NCBI GenBank assembly: GCA_001683895.1
Contig: LXQJ01000057.1
Span: forward strand, 1-50,758
Direction: 5' to 3'
From: Luteimonas sp. ANT-B3E
Lineage (GTDB): Bacteria > Pseudomonadota > Gammaproteobacteria > Xanthomonadales > Xanthomonadaceae
DNA: 50,758 nucleotides
A program made the translations under genes and the position numbers. Position 1 is the stretch's first letter. Each line of letters starts with the position of its first letter. Below the pieces are notes generated by a model. That model ran no database searches and had not been told where the DNA came from. It saw only the letters and a list, made by a program, of their open reading frames with translations. This document shows positions 7,711-18,757 of the stretch, in pieces.

Positions 7711-10423
7711 ATGACCGAGGCGCCATCGACCGGCAGGGAGATCGACGAGTTGCGCCAGTCCGCGCTGGAGCGGCTGCACATTCTCGACACCGGCCGCGAA
7801 CGCCAGTTCGACGATGTGGTGCTGCTGGCGACGCAGCTGTGCTGTGCTCCGATCTCGACCATCACCCTGGTCGACGAACGGCGGCAGTGGTTCAAGGCCG
7901 CCATTGGACTGGAGATCCGCGAGACGCCGAGGGCGATGGCCTTCTGTTCGCTCACGATCCGTGGCGACTCGCCGCTCGTGGTCGAGGACACGCTGCTCGA
8001 CCCGCGTTTCGCGGATAACCCCCTTGTGTCCGGCGAGCCCCGGCTGCGCTTCTATGCGGGCTTCCAGCTGGTGACCGACGAGGGCACCTGTATCGGCACG
8101 TTGACAGTCATGGACCATGTGCCGTGGCGACTGGCCGCCGACGAGCATGCGGCGATGCGGGCGCTGGCGCTCCAGGTGACGTCACTGCTGGAGGTGCGCG
8201 CCCGGTTGCAGGAGATCCGCGAGGGCGAGGCGGCCGCAGTACTTTCGCGCCGGGAGCTCGAGCACGAGGTCGATGCCAAAGCCCAGGCGCCGGGCCACGA
8301 GAGCGCCAGGGCGGCGATGGTGGAGCGCCGGTTCCAGTCGCTGTGGGAGACCACGACCGATGCGGTGCTCATGCTGGGCGATGACAACGTCGTGCGTTAC
8401 GCCAATCCCGGCGCGATCACGCTGTTCGGGTATCCGGTGCAGGCCCTGCAAGGAATGGCGCTGTCCCGGCTGCAGCCGGAGCGGCTGCGCCGTGCGCACG
8501 TCTCAGGCATGGCCAGCTACGTGCGCAGCGGCGCGCGCCGCGTCGATTGGCGCGCTGTCGAGACCCAGGCGCTGCACTCCGACGGCCACGAAGTGCCTGT
8601 GGAAGTGTCGTTCTCCGAAGTCGGTGCAGGGGAGGAGCGGCTGTTCGTCGGGTTTCTGCGCGACATCAGCCGTCGGCGCGAAACCGAGGGAGAGCTGCGC
8701 CACGAACGCGAACGCGCGGAGCAGACGCTGCGCTGCATCGGCGATGGCGTGGTCACCACCGATGCCGCTGGCTGCGTGGTCGCGATCAACCCGATGGCCG
8801 AGCGCCTGACCGGCTGGACCCAGGCCGATGCGGTGGGGAGGCCCTGCGTAGCGGTACTGTCGCTGGCGTACGGTCTCGACTCGCGGCCGCTTCCGCTGCC
8901 GCTCGCGGCGGCTGCGGGCCAGGGCGCAGACGCCACTCCGCTGCCGGATGGCGCCATGCTGCAGCGTCGCGACGGCATCCGCCTGCCCGTCGAAGGATCG
9001 GTCGCGGCGATTGCTGCCGGTGAAGGCGCGTTGGCCGGCTGGGTTGTTGCGCTGCGCGACGTCTCGCAGTCCCGTGCGCTCGCGGCGCAGTTCGTGCACC
9101 AGGCGACGCACGATGCGCTGACCGGACTGGTCAACCGTGCCGAGTTCGACCGCCGCCTGCGCGAAGCCGTCGCCGCCGCGCGCGCGCGCGAAGCCAGCGT
9201 CGCTCCTGTATCTCGATCTCGACCAGTTCAAGATCGTCAACGACACCTGCGGCCACCTGGCCGGCGACGAGATGCTGAAGCAGCTGGCGGCCATCCTGCA
9301 GCCGCTGCTTGGGGAGAGTGACACCCTTGCCCGGCTGGGCGGCGACGAGTTCGGTGTGCTGCTGGACGACTGCGCGCCGCTCCGCGCGCTTGCCACCGCA
9401 GAGCGTCTGTGCGCGGCCGTTGCGGCGTTCGTGTTCGTCTGGCAGCAGCAGCCGTTCGCCAGCACCGTCAGCGTCGGCCACGTGGCGTTCGCCGACGGCG
9501 GCGTGCCGGCGGAAGAGCTGCTCAGCAAGGCCGACGAGGCCTGTTACGTCGCCAAGGACAAGGGTCGCAACCGCGTGCACACCTACGCGCCGGGCGAGGA
9601 GGCGCAGGCGCTGCGCCACGTCCAGATGCAGTGGGTGCCGCAGATCCGCCAGGCGCTCGACGAGGACCGGTTCGTGCTCTACGCGCAGCCGATCTTCCAT
9701 GTCGCCGACCCCTTCGGGCGCGCTCCGCACCACGAGGTGCTGCTGCGGATGCGCGACCGCGATGGCCAGCTGGTGCCGCCGATGGCGTTCCTGCCGGCCG
9801 CCGAGCGCTACGACCTGATGCCGCAGCTGGACCGTTGGGTGGTGTCCACCGTGCTGCGCGAAGTGGCCGCGGCATACGACGACCCGGCGGAGTGCGAGGG
9901 AATGTACGCGGTAAACCTCAGTGGTGCTTTGGGCGATCCCTCGTTTGCCGAGTTCATCCTCGCCGAACTGCAGGCCAGCGGGCTGCCCGGACGCTGCATC
10001 GGCTTCGAGGTCACCGAGACCGCGGCCATCGCCAACTTCGCAAACGCCATCAAGTTGATCGATGCGCTCAAGCGCAAGGGCTGCGGGTTCGCGCTCGACG
10101 ACTTCGGCAGCGGGCTGTCGTCGTTTGCGTACCTCCGCAACCTGCCGGTCGACTATCTGAAAATCGACGGAGGCTTCGTCCGTGCCATCGCCACCGATCC
10201 GCTGGACCGCGCGATGGTCGCGTCGATCCACCAGCTCGGCCAGCTGATGGGCCTGCGCACCGTGGCCGAATGCGTCGAGGACGACGCTACGCTGGCCGCG
10301 CTGCAGGAGATTGGCGTCCACTACGCGCAGGGCTACGGGCTGGGCCGTCCGATACCGCTGGAGCAGTGCCTGGCGGCTGCCGGCAAGGCCGCAGCTGCCT
10401 CCTCCGCCCCCGGGGCGCGCTGA
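7711..10423 (+). pseudogene. GAF-PAS-PAS-GGDEF-EAL cyclic-di-GMP signalling gene, split by a frameshift
   Basis: Frame 1 (from 7711) encodes GAF (about residues 20-165), PAS (about 200-325) and a second PAS (about 335-460), and enters GGDEF with HDALTGLVNRAEFDRRLREA. It then loses similarity. The rest of GGDEF (SLLYLDLDQFKIVNDTCGH, and the intact GGDEF site at 9338-9352) and an EAL domain (HHEVLLRM, FEVTET, DDFGSG) continue in frame 2 to 10423. The switch falls on a (CG)7 tract at 9177-9190; one more CG would restore a single protein of about 904 residues. Both catalytic motifs look functional, so this may be slippage, a recent lesion or an assembly error. As read, translation from 7711 stops at 9321, leaving a sensor without output domains. 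Confidence 0.88.
9177..9190. repeat. (CG)7 dinucleotide tract at the frameshift in the GGDEF-EAL gene
   Basis: Seven CG units sit at the point where the coding frame changes from that of 7711 to that of 10423. The change equals loss of two bases, meaning one unit, relative to the intact frame. Confidence 0.9.
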
Positions 10424-10436
10424 CCGCCCACCATCC

Positions 10437-10916
10437 TCAGCGCGGCACGATCTCGATGATCCGGGGCGTGATCCGCGCCTTGCCTGGCCGATGGTCGACC
10501 AGCAGCTCCGCCACCGTCACCGGCAGCGAGAACCGGCGCCGGCCGGCGCTGCCGGGGTTGACGAACAGCACCCTGTCGCGCGTTTCGATGCCCGGCCGGT
10601 GCGAGTGCCCGGACACCACCACGTCGATACGCTCGGCGGCAGGATCGATCGAGAGATCGGCAAGGCTGTGCACGAGGTGGATGCGCAGGCCGGCGACGGT
10701 GGCGGTCAGCGTGGCCGGGACGGCGTTCGTCCACGGCGCAATGTCGACGTTGCCGCGGATGGCGTGCAGGGGCGCCAGCGCGGCGAGGGTGTCGAGCACA
10801 TCGGGCGCGCCGATGTCGCCGGCGTGGAGCACGTGGTCGCAGCCCTGCAGCGCGGCGACTGCCTCGGCGCGGAGCAGCCCATGGGTATCGGCGATCAGGC
10901 CGATGCGGGCGGTCAT
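10437..10916 (-). CDS. YfcE/MJ0936-type metallophosphoesterase
   Basis: This 159-residue calcineurin-like phosphoesterase contains the metal-binding series IADTHG (about 8-13), HAGDIG (31-36), GNVD (55-58) and SGHSHRPG (102-109). NPGSAG follows at about 120-125, which is typical of small MJ0936/YfcE phosphodiesterases. The physiological substrate is unknown. Its ATG overlaps the stop of the GDSL hydrolase gene as ATGA, so the two are probably translationally coupled. It converges on the GGDEF-EAL gene with a 13-base gap. Confidence 0.9.
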   Translation of the reverse strand: MTARIGLIADTHGLLRAEAVAALQGCDHVLHAGDIGAPDVLDTLAALAPLHAIRGNVDIAPWTNAVPATLTATVAGLRIHLVHSLADLSIDPAAERIDVVVSGHSHRPGIETRDRVLFVNPGSAGRRRFSLPVTVAELLVDHRPGKARITPRIIEIVPR

Positions 10917-11797
10917 CAACTGCGGACCGCCGTGCGCTTGGACGCAGGCAGCGCGGCACGCAGCATCGGGTTGAAGCCGGCGGCGAGCACGCTGAACGCC
11001 GCCTCGGTTGGATGGATTTCGTCGTACCAGAAGTCTGGTAGGGCAGCGTCGGTGATGCGGCTGAAGTCCGCGTAGGTAAACAGCTCGGGGAAGTCCGCGC
11101 GGCTGGGTGCCAGCACCTGGTCGCGAAAGCCGTCGACCAGCAGCCGACGTGCGAAGGCGCGAGCGGCGTCGTGCGTGCCCAGCACAGGGCGCACCGCGGG
11201 CCACAGCCATGGGCCGACGTTGCCGATCAGCGGCGCGGCAAGGCCGAGGTTCTTGATGCTGGTGGCCCCGGACGCACCGATGCGCTGCAACGGCGCGTAC
11301 CCGTGCCCGACGACGCGGAAGTCGCCACCGACCGCGGACAGCGCCGTCAGCACGATCGCGTAGCGCTCGCGCAACCGTACGAAGACGCCGTCGTCGACCA
11401 CCGCCTGGTACGCGGCGTCCACCGGCAGGCGGCCGGCGCCGTCGAAGATCGCCGCCAGCCGCGGGCCCAGACAGTCGTTGCCGCCGATGCTGAGCGCGAC
11501 CAGGTCGAACTCCCGCGAGCGCAGGCGATCGGCGGTGTTGCGGCAGGCGGCGGCGGTGCACATGCGAGCGGCGGTCAGGCCGGGGCCGCCCAGCCGCAGC
11601 GACAGCCCGTCGACGCGCGCGAAGCTGTTCCAGTAGAGGTTGCGGTACAGCGGCGTGCTGAACCACGAGTCGCCCCAGTACGCAATCGCCAGACGTGTCG
11701 CGAGGTACGCGCGCCATGCGCGTCGCCTGGCGCTGCCGGGCGTGCCGGTGGCGGCGGTGACCTGCGACCAGTTGTCGTAGATGCGTTTGAGTGACAT
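10916..11797 (-). CDS. SGNH/GDSL-type hydrolase
   Basis: The 293-residue product shows the SGNH blocks: AIAYWGDSW with Ser44 as likely nucleophile, SIGGND at about 103-108 (oxyanion Gly and Asn), and YDEIHPTEAAF with Asp259 and His262 completing the triad. No signal peptide is evident, so a cytoplasmic esterase or lipase is inferred. It is the first gene of a two-gene unit and overlaps the metallophosphoesterase start by four bases. The MFS transporter gene lies divergently upstream. Confidence 0.85.
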   Translation of the reverse strand: MSLKRIYDNWSQVTAATGTPGSARRRAWRAYLATRLAIAYWGDSWFSTPLYRNLYWNSFARVDGLSLRLGGPGLTAARMCTAAACRNTADRLRSREFDLVALSIGGNDCLGPRLAAIFDGAGRLPVDAAYQAVVDDGVFVRLRERYAIVLTALSAVGGDFRVVGHGYAPLQRIGASGATSIKNLGLAAPLIGNVGPWLWPAVRPVLGTHDAARAFARRLLVDGFRDQVLAPSRADFPELFTYADFSRITDAALPDFWYDEIHPTEAAFSVLAAGFNPMLRAALPASKRTAVRS

Positions 11798-11936
11798 GGC
11801 GGGCCTCGGGCGGCGACATGGCGGGATCGTGGCACCGGACGACGATAGCGCGGCGCGGCGCGTCGTGGCGTGGCGTCACCCGGGTACCAGCAGTGATGCG
11901 CGACCATGGCACCCCCGTCGCCCACGCCCCTGGATC

Positions 11937-13367
11937 TTGAAGCCCGAACGCCTGCTGCCGCTGATCGTCGCCACCGCGCTGTTCATCGAGAACATGGACT
12001 CCACCGCGATCGCGACCTCGCTGCCGGTGATCGCGGTCGACCTGGGCGTCGAGCCGGTGGCGCTGAAGCTGGCGCTGACCACGTACATGCTGGCGCTGGC
12101 GGTGTTCATCCCGGTCAGCGGCTGGGTCGCCGGGCGCTGGGGCGCGCGGCCGACGTTCATGGCGGCGATCGGCGTGTTCCTGCTCGGGTCGCTGGGCTGC
12201 GCGGTGTCGGGTTCACTGGGCGAGCTGGTCGCCGCGCGTTTCCTGCAGGGCATGGGCGGCGCGATGATGGTGCCGGTGGGCCGGCTGGTGCTGCTGCGCA
12301 GCGTGCCCAGGTCCGAGCTGGTGCGCGCGCTGAGCTGGCTGACGATCCCCGCGCTGATGGGGCCGATGCTGGGGCCGGTGCTGGGCGGGTTCATCACGAC
12401 CTAGAGCAACTGGCGCTTCATCTTCCTGATCAACATCCCGATGGGGCTGCTGGGCATCTGGCTGGCGTGGCGGCACATCCCGCTGCTGCGGCAGGCTGTG
12501 GGCCCGCTGGACTGGCGCGGGTTCGCGCTGACCGGGTTCGGGCTGGGGCTGACGATCTTCGGCTTCGCGTCGATCGGCCGGCAGCTGCTGGACGCGCGCG
12601 TGGCGATCGGCTGCCTGCTGCTCGGGCTGGCGCTGCTGGCCCTGTACGGGCTGCACGCGCGGCGCCATCAGCGGCCGCTGCTCGACATCAGCCTCTTCAG
12701 GCTGTCGACGTTCCGCAACGGGGTGCTGGGCGGGGCGCTGTTCCGGATCGGCATCGGCGCCACGCCCTTCCTGCTGCCGCTGATGCTGCAGCTGAGCTTC
12801 GGCCTGAGCGCGCTGGAGTCGGGACTGATCACCTTCACCTCCGCCGCGGGCGCGATGTTCATGAAGGCGCTGGCGGCGCGCATCCTGCGCCGGCACGGGT
12901 TCAGGCGCGTGCTGGTGACCAACGCGGTGGTGGCATCGGCGCTGCTGTGCGGGTTCGGGCTGTTCCGCGCCGACACGCCGTACCTGGTGATCGTCGCGGT
13001 GCTGCTGGTCAGCGGCTGCTTCCGGTCGCTGCAGTTCACCAGCCTCAACGCCATCGTCTATGCCGAGGTGGACCCGGCGCGGATGGCGCAGGCCAGCAGC
13101 GTGGCGGCGATGGTCCAGCAGGTCGCGCTGGCACTGGGCGTGACCATCGGCGGCTACGCGCTGACGCTGTCCAGCGTCGCCACCGGTGCACCGGCGGACG
13201 CGGCGATCAACTTCGGCTTCGCGTTCCTGACCGTCGGCCTGCTGTCGGCAACGTCGATCGTGATGATGCTGCGGCTGGCCCCCGACGCCGGCGCCGAGAT
13301 GTCGGGCCGTGCGCGCCCGGGCGAGGAGCTCGCCGAGCCCCGCCCGGCGTCGCGGCCCGGCACCTGA
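11937..13367 (+). pseudogene. DHA2-type MFS drug exporter (EmrB/HsrA-like) interrupted by an in-frame amber codon
   Basis: Two stretches in one frame make a complete 14-helix-type MFS protein of about 475 residues. The first runs to 12401, with ENMDSTAIATSLPVIAVDLG and FLQGMGGAMMVPVGR. A TAG stands at 12402-12404 where relatives usually have Tyr (the context is GGFITT-stop-SNWRFIFLINIPMG). The second stretch continues to 13367. TAC to TAG is a single-base change. As read, only a 155-residue fragment would be made from the first part. An ATG at 12441 could start the second half but would lack the first helices. The start is uncertain: TTG at 11937 gives the usual N-terminus but has no clear ribosome-binding site. 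Confidence 0.8.
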
Positions 13368-13439
13368 TGCGCGCGCGGCAGGACAACGTATCGCCGCCAG
13401 CGTTGCGTTGATGACGCCAATCAGCACCTTCGCCACACC

Positions 13440-14434
13440 CTGTTCCGCCAGCCGCCGCTGGCCGCCGAGTACTACGGCCAGCGTGCCACCGCCGGCCTGA
13501 TCATTACCGAGGCCACGCAGGTCAGCGTGCTGGCGCAGGGCTATCTCGACACCCCCGGCATCCATATCCACGGGCAGGTCGCGGCGTGGAAGGACGTCAC
13601 CGCCGAGGTCCACGCACGCGGCGGCCGCATCGTCATGCAGCTGTGGCACGTGGGTCGCATCTCGCACACCAGCCTGCTGCCCGAGGGCGAGCAGCCGGTG
13701 GCGAAGAGCGCGATCGCGGCGGACGCCAAGACCTTTACCGCCGACGGTTTCCAGCAGGTGTCGGCGCCGCGCGCGCTGACCGGCGACGAGATCCCGGGCG
13801 TGGTCGACGACTTCCGCCGCGCGGCGCGCAATGCCATTACGGCCGGGTTCGACGGCGTCGAGGTGCATGCCGCCAACGGCTACCTGAGCGACCAGTTCCT
13901 GTGCAGCGGCAGCAACCACCGCACGGATGGTTACGGCGGTGATATCGAGGCGCGCACGCGCTTCCTGGTCGAGGTGGTCGAGGCGGTGGCGGCCGAGGTC
14001 GGCGCGGGCCGCGTCGGTGTTCGGCTGTCGCCGGCGACACCGTTCGGCGACTCGCACGACGCCGATCCGCAGGCGCTCTTCGAGCGTGCGATCGAACGCC
14101 TGTCGCCACTGGGCCTTACGTGCACATCATCGAGGGTGCCACCGGCGGCGATCGCAACCTGCTGGCGCTGGATTACGCCGCGATGCGCGCGAAGTTCGCC
14201 GGGCCGTGGATGGTCAACAACGGGTACAGCGGACGCATGGCGGCGGAGACCATCGCCCATGGCGACGCCGACGCGGTCGCATTCGGCCGCCTCTTCATCT
14301 CCAACCCGGACCTGGTTCGCCGGCTCCGCGAGGACGCGCCGCTGGCGCCGGTGGACAGCGCGACGATGTACGACGGCGGCGCCATCGGTTACACCGACTA
14401 CCCGACCCTCGACGAGGCGATGGCCGCCGCCTGA
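13440..14434 (+). pseudogene. Old-Yellow-Enzyme family NADH:flavin oxidoreductase, N-terminally truncated and frameshifted
   Basis: Frame 3 shows LAAEYYGQRATAGLIITEAT, then MQLWHVGRISHTSLLPEG and GFDGVEVHAANGYLSDQFL, which are OYE/NemA-type FMN-binding and active-site blocks. Two lesions are visible. First, the usual N-terminal 35-45 residues with the MAPLTR motif are absent: upstream codons to the MFS stop read as unrelated sequence with no start. Second, near 14115 the frame changes after ERLSPLGL, and YVHIIEGATGGDRN to the C-terminus continues in frame 2 from about 14118. Loss of one base, or of four, explains the shift. The intact protein would be an alkene or enone reductase. It lies 72 bases after the damaged MFS gene. 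Confidence 0.85.
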
Positions 14435-14512
14435 CGCGGGGCAGACCCGGGGCCGCGGCGTTCGATATCGTCACGCGCGCCGTCAACGCGGCGCTGCGGC
14501 GGCAAAAAAGAA

Positions 14513-14534
14513 GCCCCGCTCTCGCGGGGCCTTT
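14513..14534. terminator. bidirectional intrinsic terminator between the OYE gene and katE
   Basis: A perfect GCCCCGC / GCGGGGC stem (14513-14519 and 14524-14530) with a TCTC loop is followed by CTTTT on the plus strand. It is preceded by AAAAAAG at 14504-14510, which is a U-tract on the minus strand. It therefore suits both convergent genes. Confidence 0.85.
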
Positions 14535-14563
14535 TGTCCATGTGGACGGAAAAAAGTCGTGCG

Positions 14564-16720
14564 TCAGGCGAGCATGCGCAGCGTCGGCTCGCGCTTCCAC
14601 TGCCGGGTGCGGGCCGCGGCGACGAAACCCTTGGTGTCCTTGGCGTCGACGACGCCTTCATCCGCGACGATGCCGCCAGCATCGAGTACTGGCTGTGCGC
14701 CAGCGTCGGCGGCGATCGCCTTCAGGTGGCCGAACGCGTCGCGCACCCAGTCGACCGCGGCGGCTTCCTTCGCCAGCAGCATGCCGGCGTCGGCCGACAG
14801 CACCACCGCCACCGCATCGAACAACACCGACGGCGTGCCCGCGAGCTGCCCGTCGGCGGCCTGGCGGCTGCCGTCCGACATCTTCGCGCCGCCGATCTTC
14901 GGCGCCACGATCTTGACCGTCGCACCGTCGGCTTCGGCCGCCTTGCGCAGCTGCGTGACCACGTCGGGGTTGGACCCGTCGTGCACCAGGATGCCGACGG
15001 CGCGACCCTTCAGCGTGGGCTTCATGCGGTCGATGATGCGCAGCGCCGGCGACAGCGCCATGTCGATCGGCGCCACCGCGGCCTCGGGCTTCGGCGGCAG
15101 CGCGTCCATGCCGAGGCCGTCGGCGACGCGCTGCGCGAGGCCGGCGTCGATGTGCTGCAGGTGGCCGACGATCGCCTCGCGCACGTGCACTGTCTCGACC
15201 TTCGACAGCTCGAACACCAGCGCGGACGCCATGTGCGCCTGCTCGGGCGCGGACTGGCTGCGGAAGAACAGCCGCGCCTGGCTGTAGTGGTCGGCGAAGC
15301 TCTCCGCGCGCACGCGGCCCTTGACGCCGTCATCGGGTGGGGTCGCGTGGCTGCGATACCCGTCGGCGGTCTCGCGCGGGCCGTCCTCCAGTGAACTCGG
15401 CTCGTACGCCACGCGGCCCTTCGGCACCTGCATCTGCATATGGCCGTCGCGCTGGTTGTTGGCGAACGGGCACTTGGGCGCGTTGACGGGGATCTGGTGG
15501 AAGTTCGGCCCGCCCAGCCGCGACAGCTGGGTGTCGAGGTAGGAGTGCAGCCGGCCCTGCAGCAGCGGGTCGTTGGAGAAGTCGATGCCGGGCACGATGT
15601 TGGCGGGGCAATACGCCACCTGCTCGGTCTCGGCGAAGAAGTTGTCCGGCCAGCGGTCGAGCACCATGCGCCCGATCACGGTCAGCGGGACCAACTCCTC
15701 CGGGATCAGCTTGGTCGAATCCAGGTGGTCGAACTCGAAGCCCTCGGCGTCCTCCTCGCTGAACAGCTGCACCGCGAGCTCCCACGCCGGGAAATCGCCA
15801 CCGGTGATCGACTCGAACAGGTCGCGGCGGTGGAAGTCGTTGTCGGCGTGCTGCAGCTTCAGTGCCTCGTCCCAGACCGTGGACTGGATGCCGAGTTCGG
15901 GGCGCCAGTGGAACTTCACGAACGTCGACCTGCCGTCGGCGTCGAGCAGCCGGAACGAATGCACGCCGAAGCCTTCCATCATCCGCAGCGAGCGCGGCAG
16001 CGTGCGGTCGCTCATCGCCCACATGATCATGTGCATGGTCTCGGGCGTCAGCGACACGAAGTCCCAGAAGGTGTCGTGCGCGCTGGCGGCCTGCGGGAAG
16101 CCGCGGTCGGGCTCCATCTTCACCGCGTGGATGATGTCGGGGAACTTGATCGCGTCCTGGATGAAGAACACCGGGATGTTGTTGCCGACGAGGTCCCAGT
16201 TGCCCTCGCTGGTGTAGAGCTTGACCGAGAAGCCGCGCACGTCGCGCGGCGTGTCGACCGAGCCCGACCCACCGGCGACGGTCGAGAAGCGGGCGAACAC
16301 CGGCGTCGTGTTGCCAACTTCGGTCAGCACCCTGGCGGTGGTGTACTGGGCCAGCGACTTCGTGAGCTGGAAATGGCCATGCGCGGCGGAACCGCGCGCG
16401 TGCACGATGCGCTCCGGGATGCGCTCGTGGTCGAAGTGGGTGATCTTCTCGCGGAGGATGAAGTCCTCCAGCAGCGTCGGCCCACGCGGCGTCGCGCGCA
16501 GCGAGTTTTGGTTGTCGGAGACCGGGATGCCCTGGTTGGTCGTCATCACCGGGCACCCGCCGCCAGCGCGCTGGTGGAGCTCGCCGCCGTCGCCGCGGGT
16601 GGTCGCCGACATGTCGTTGCCGTCGAGGTCACTGCGCTTGACGGAGTTGCCCTCGGCAGCGGACGGCCTGGCGCCTTCGCCGGAGGCGGCGGAGGGAGGT
16701 GCGGTGGTAATGCTGGCCAT
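14564..16720 (-). CDS. katE: clade-2 large-subunit catalase (HPII/KatE type)
   Basis: The 718-residue enzyme decomposes hydrogen peroxide. Visible elements are an extended N-terminal arm (1-75), the catalytic VHARG with His107, RFSTVAG, the distal Asn180 in GNNIPVFF, and the heme-ligand Tyr394 in [11 protein letters not shown]-terminal flavodoxin/DJ-1-like domain (about 560-715) marks the large-subunit clade. Its length fits that clade, while small catalases have about 480-500 residues. The ATG at 16718-16720 has AGGAG seven bases upstream. It is preceded on the same strand by a small hydrophilic gene and ends at a bidirectional terminator. Stationary-phase or peroxide control is usual for the family, but no specific box was identified. 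Confidence 0.95.
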   Translation of the reverse strand: MASITTAPPSAASGEGARPSAAEGNSVKRSDLDGNDMSATTRGDGGELHQRAGGGCPVMTTNQGIPVSDNQNSLRATPRGPTLLEDFILREKITHFDHERIPERIVHARGSAAHGHFQLTKSLAQYTTARVLTEVGNTTPVFARFSTVAGGSGSVDTPRDVRGFSVKLYTSEGNWDLVGNNIPVFFIQDAIKFPDIIHAVKMEPDRGFPQAASAHDTFWDFVSLTPETMHMIMWAMSDRTLPRSLRMMEGFGVHSFRLLDADGRSTFVKFHWRPELGIQSTVWDEALKLQHADNDFHRRDLFESITGGDFPAWELAVQLFSEEDAEGFEFDHLDSTKLIPEELVPLTVIGRMVLDRWPDNFFAETEQVAYCPANIVPGIDFSNDPLLQGRLHSYLDTQLSRLGGPNFHQIPVNAPKCPFANNQRDGHMQMQVPKGRVAYEPSSLEDGPRETADGYRSHATPPDDGVKGRVRAESFADHYSQARLFFRSQSAPEQAHMASALVFELSKVETVHVREAIVGHLQHIDAGLAQRVADGLGMDALPPKPEAAVAPIDMALSPALRIIDRMKPTLKGRAVGILVHDGSNPDVVTQLRKAAEADGATVKIVAPKIGGAKMSDGSRQAADGQLAGTPSVLFDAVAVVLSADAGMLLAKEAAAVDWVRDAFGHLKAIAADAGAQPVLDAGGIVADEGVVDAKDTKGFVAAARTRQWKREPTLRMLA

Positions 16721-16787
16721 GGGAGGCTCCTGAGGATCGGTGTACGGCAGACCGGTCGGCCCCCGCTGGTCACCTACCTTGCAGTCG

Positions 16788-16816
16788 CGGCGATGAAAAC
16801 GACCTTCGCATCGCCG
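16788..16816. repeat. inverted repeat upstream of katE
   Basis: An 8-base inverted repeat, CGGCGATG (16788-16795) and CATCGCCG (16809-16816), has a 13-base AT-richer loop. It lies in the 130-base gap between the small hydrophilic gene and katE. It could be a regulatory hairpin or operator. No U-tract follows, so it is not a good terminator. Confidence 0.5.
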
Positions 16817-16850
16817 GGAACGCTCCCACCACCACTTCGCGCCGGGCTGT

Positions 16851-17039
16851 TCAGCCCTTGTCTGGCACCACCCGTGTGAAGGTGTCGCCGCGCTCGAGTG
16901 CGGGGTCGTTGCCCTCGGCGCTGCCGTTGTCGTCGTGTGCGTAGCGGTCACCCTTGGAGGCCTTGCGGTCCTTCAGCGCATCGGCCTTCGGCGGCTTGTA
17001 CTCGGCAGCGGAGGAGGTCTTGTCACGTACGTCGCTCAT
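16851..17039 (-). CDS. small hydrophilic protein encoded upstream of katE
   Basis: This 62-residue, highly charged protein has no hydrophobic segment. It begins MSDVRDKTSSAAEYKPPKAD and is rich in Lys, Asp, Glu, Gly and Ser. I do not recognise a domain. The composition is that of a disordered, hydrophilin-like stress protein, and the position immediately upstream of katE on the same strand fits a stress-response unit. A GAGG lies nine bases before the ATG. Reality as a gene rests on its composition and position only, with no detected homology. Confidence 0.55.
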   Translation of the reverse strand: MSDVRDKTSSAAEYKPPKADALKDRKASKGDRYAHDDNGSAEGNDPALERGDTFTRVVPDKG

Positions 17040-17174
17040 GGGGAGGGCCTCGGGAAGATGGCGCGCAGTGCGCGCGCGCCGCCACTGGGCGCTCCGGACC
17101 GTGCGCATGCCGTGAACCCCGCGGCATCCCGGCGTGAAACCGGGAATGGAGCCTCGCCGGCACCTCACCCGTCC

Positions 17175-17200
17175 TGCATACCGCGGCAGGTATAGATGCA
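17175..17200 (+). promoter_or_regulatory. candidate promoter/operator of the alcohol dehydrogenase gene
   Basis: An interrupted palindrome, TGCATACC - GCGGCA - GGTATAGATGCA, spans 17175-17200 and includes a -10-like TATAGA at 17191-17196. It is about 30 bases upstream of the dehydrogenase start in the divergent gap with the small katE-linked gene. No convincing -35 box is visible. Confidence 0.35.
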
Positions 17201-17226
17201 CCCCCTCCCCCCAGCGGAGCTGCCCT

Positions 17227-18390
<1,164 letters not shown>

Positions 18391-18399
18391 CCGCGGCCG

Positions 18400-18666
18400 A
18401 TGGGCGCTGACCTCGTCGGCTGGGCGGCGTCGGCGATCCTGCTGGCGACCCTGGTGCGCCAGATCATCGTCCAGGCGCGCGACCCCGACAGCCCCGGCGT
18501 GTCGCATTGGCTGTTCCTCGGCCAGATGGCGGCGTCGGTGCTGTTCATCGTCTACAGCGCGCTGCTGGACAACTGGGTCTTCATCGTCACCAACAGCTGC
18601 ATCCTGCTGACGGCGATCGTGGGCCAGGTGCTGGCGGTCAGGAGACGCCGCGCGGCGCAGAGCTGA
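18400..18666 (+). CDS. SemiSWEET/PQ-loop-like small membrane protein
   Basis: The 88-residue protein has three hydrophobic segments (about 5-22, 40-60 and 62-80). A Ser-Pro-Gly-containing turn and a QMAASVLFIVYS helix resemble the triple-helix SemiSWEET/MtN3 unit that dimerises to carry sugars or amino acids. It begins ten bases after the alcohol dehydrogenase stop, so co-transcription is likely. The substrate is unknown. The family assignment is by general pattern and is not firm. Confidence 0.6.
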   Translation: MGADLVGWAASAILLATLVRQIIVQARDPDSPGVSHWLFLGQMAASVLFIVYSALLDNWVFIVTNSCILLTAIVGQVLAVRRRRAAQS

Positions 18667-18705
18667 CAACCATCGCACCGTGCACCTCGCGTCCGCCGGT
18701 GGATG

Positions 18706-18736
18706 GGCGACGCGCTGCGGACTCCCGCGCGTCGCC
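18706..18736. terminator. hairpin in the convergent gap, possible terminator
   Basis: Perfect 10-base arms GGCGACGCGC (18706-18715) and GCGCGTCGCC (18727-18736) flank an 11-base loop. They lie between the SemiSWEET-like gene and the convergent small exported-protein gene. There is no T-run, so function as a terminator is inferred from position and stem strength. Confidence 0.4.
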
Positions 18737-18757
18737 GGTCCTCGGAGGCCTGCCGAC

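Noticed and set aside
12213-14057. A 614-codon minus-strand frame across the MFS and OYE genes
   Set aside because: The sense strand carries clear MFS and OYE sequence. The antisense product is Gln/Arg/His-rich with no motifs.
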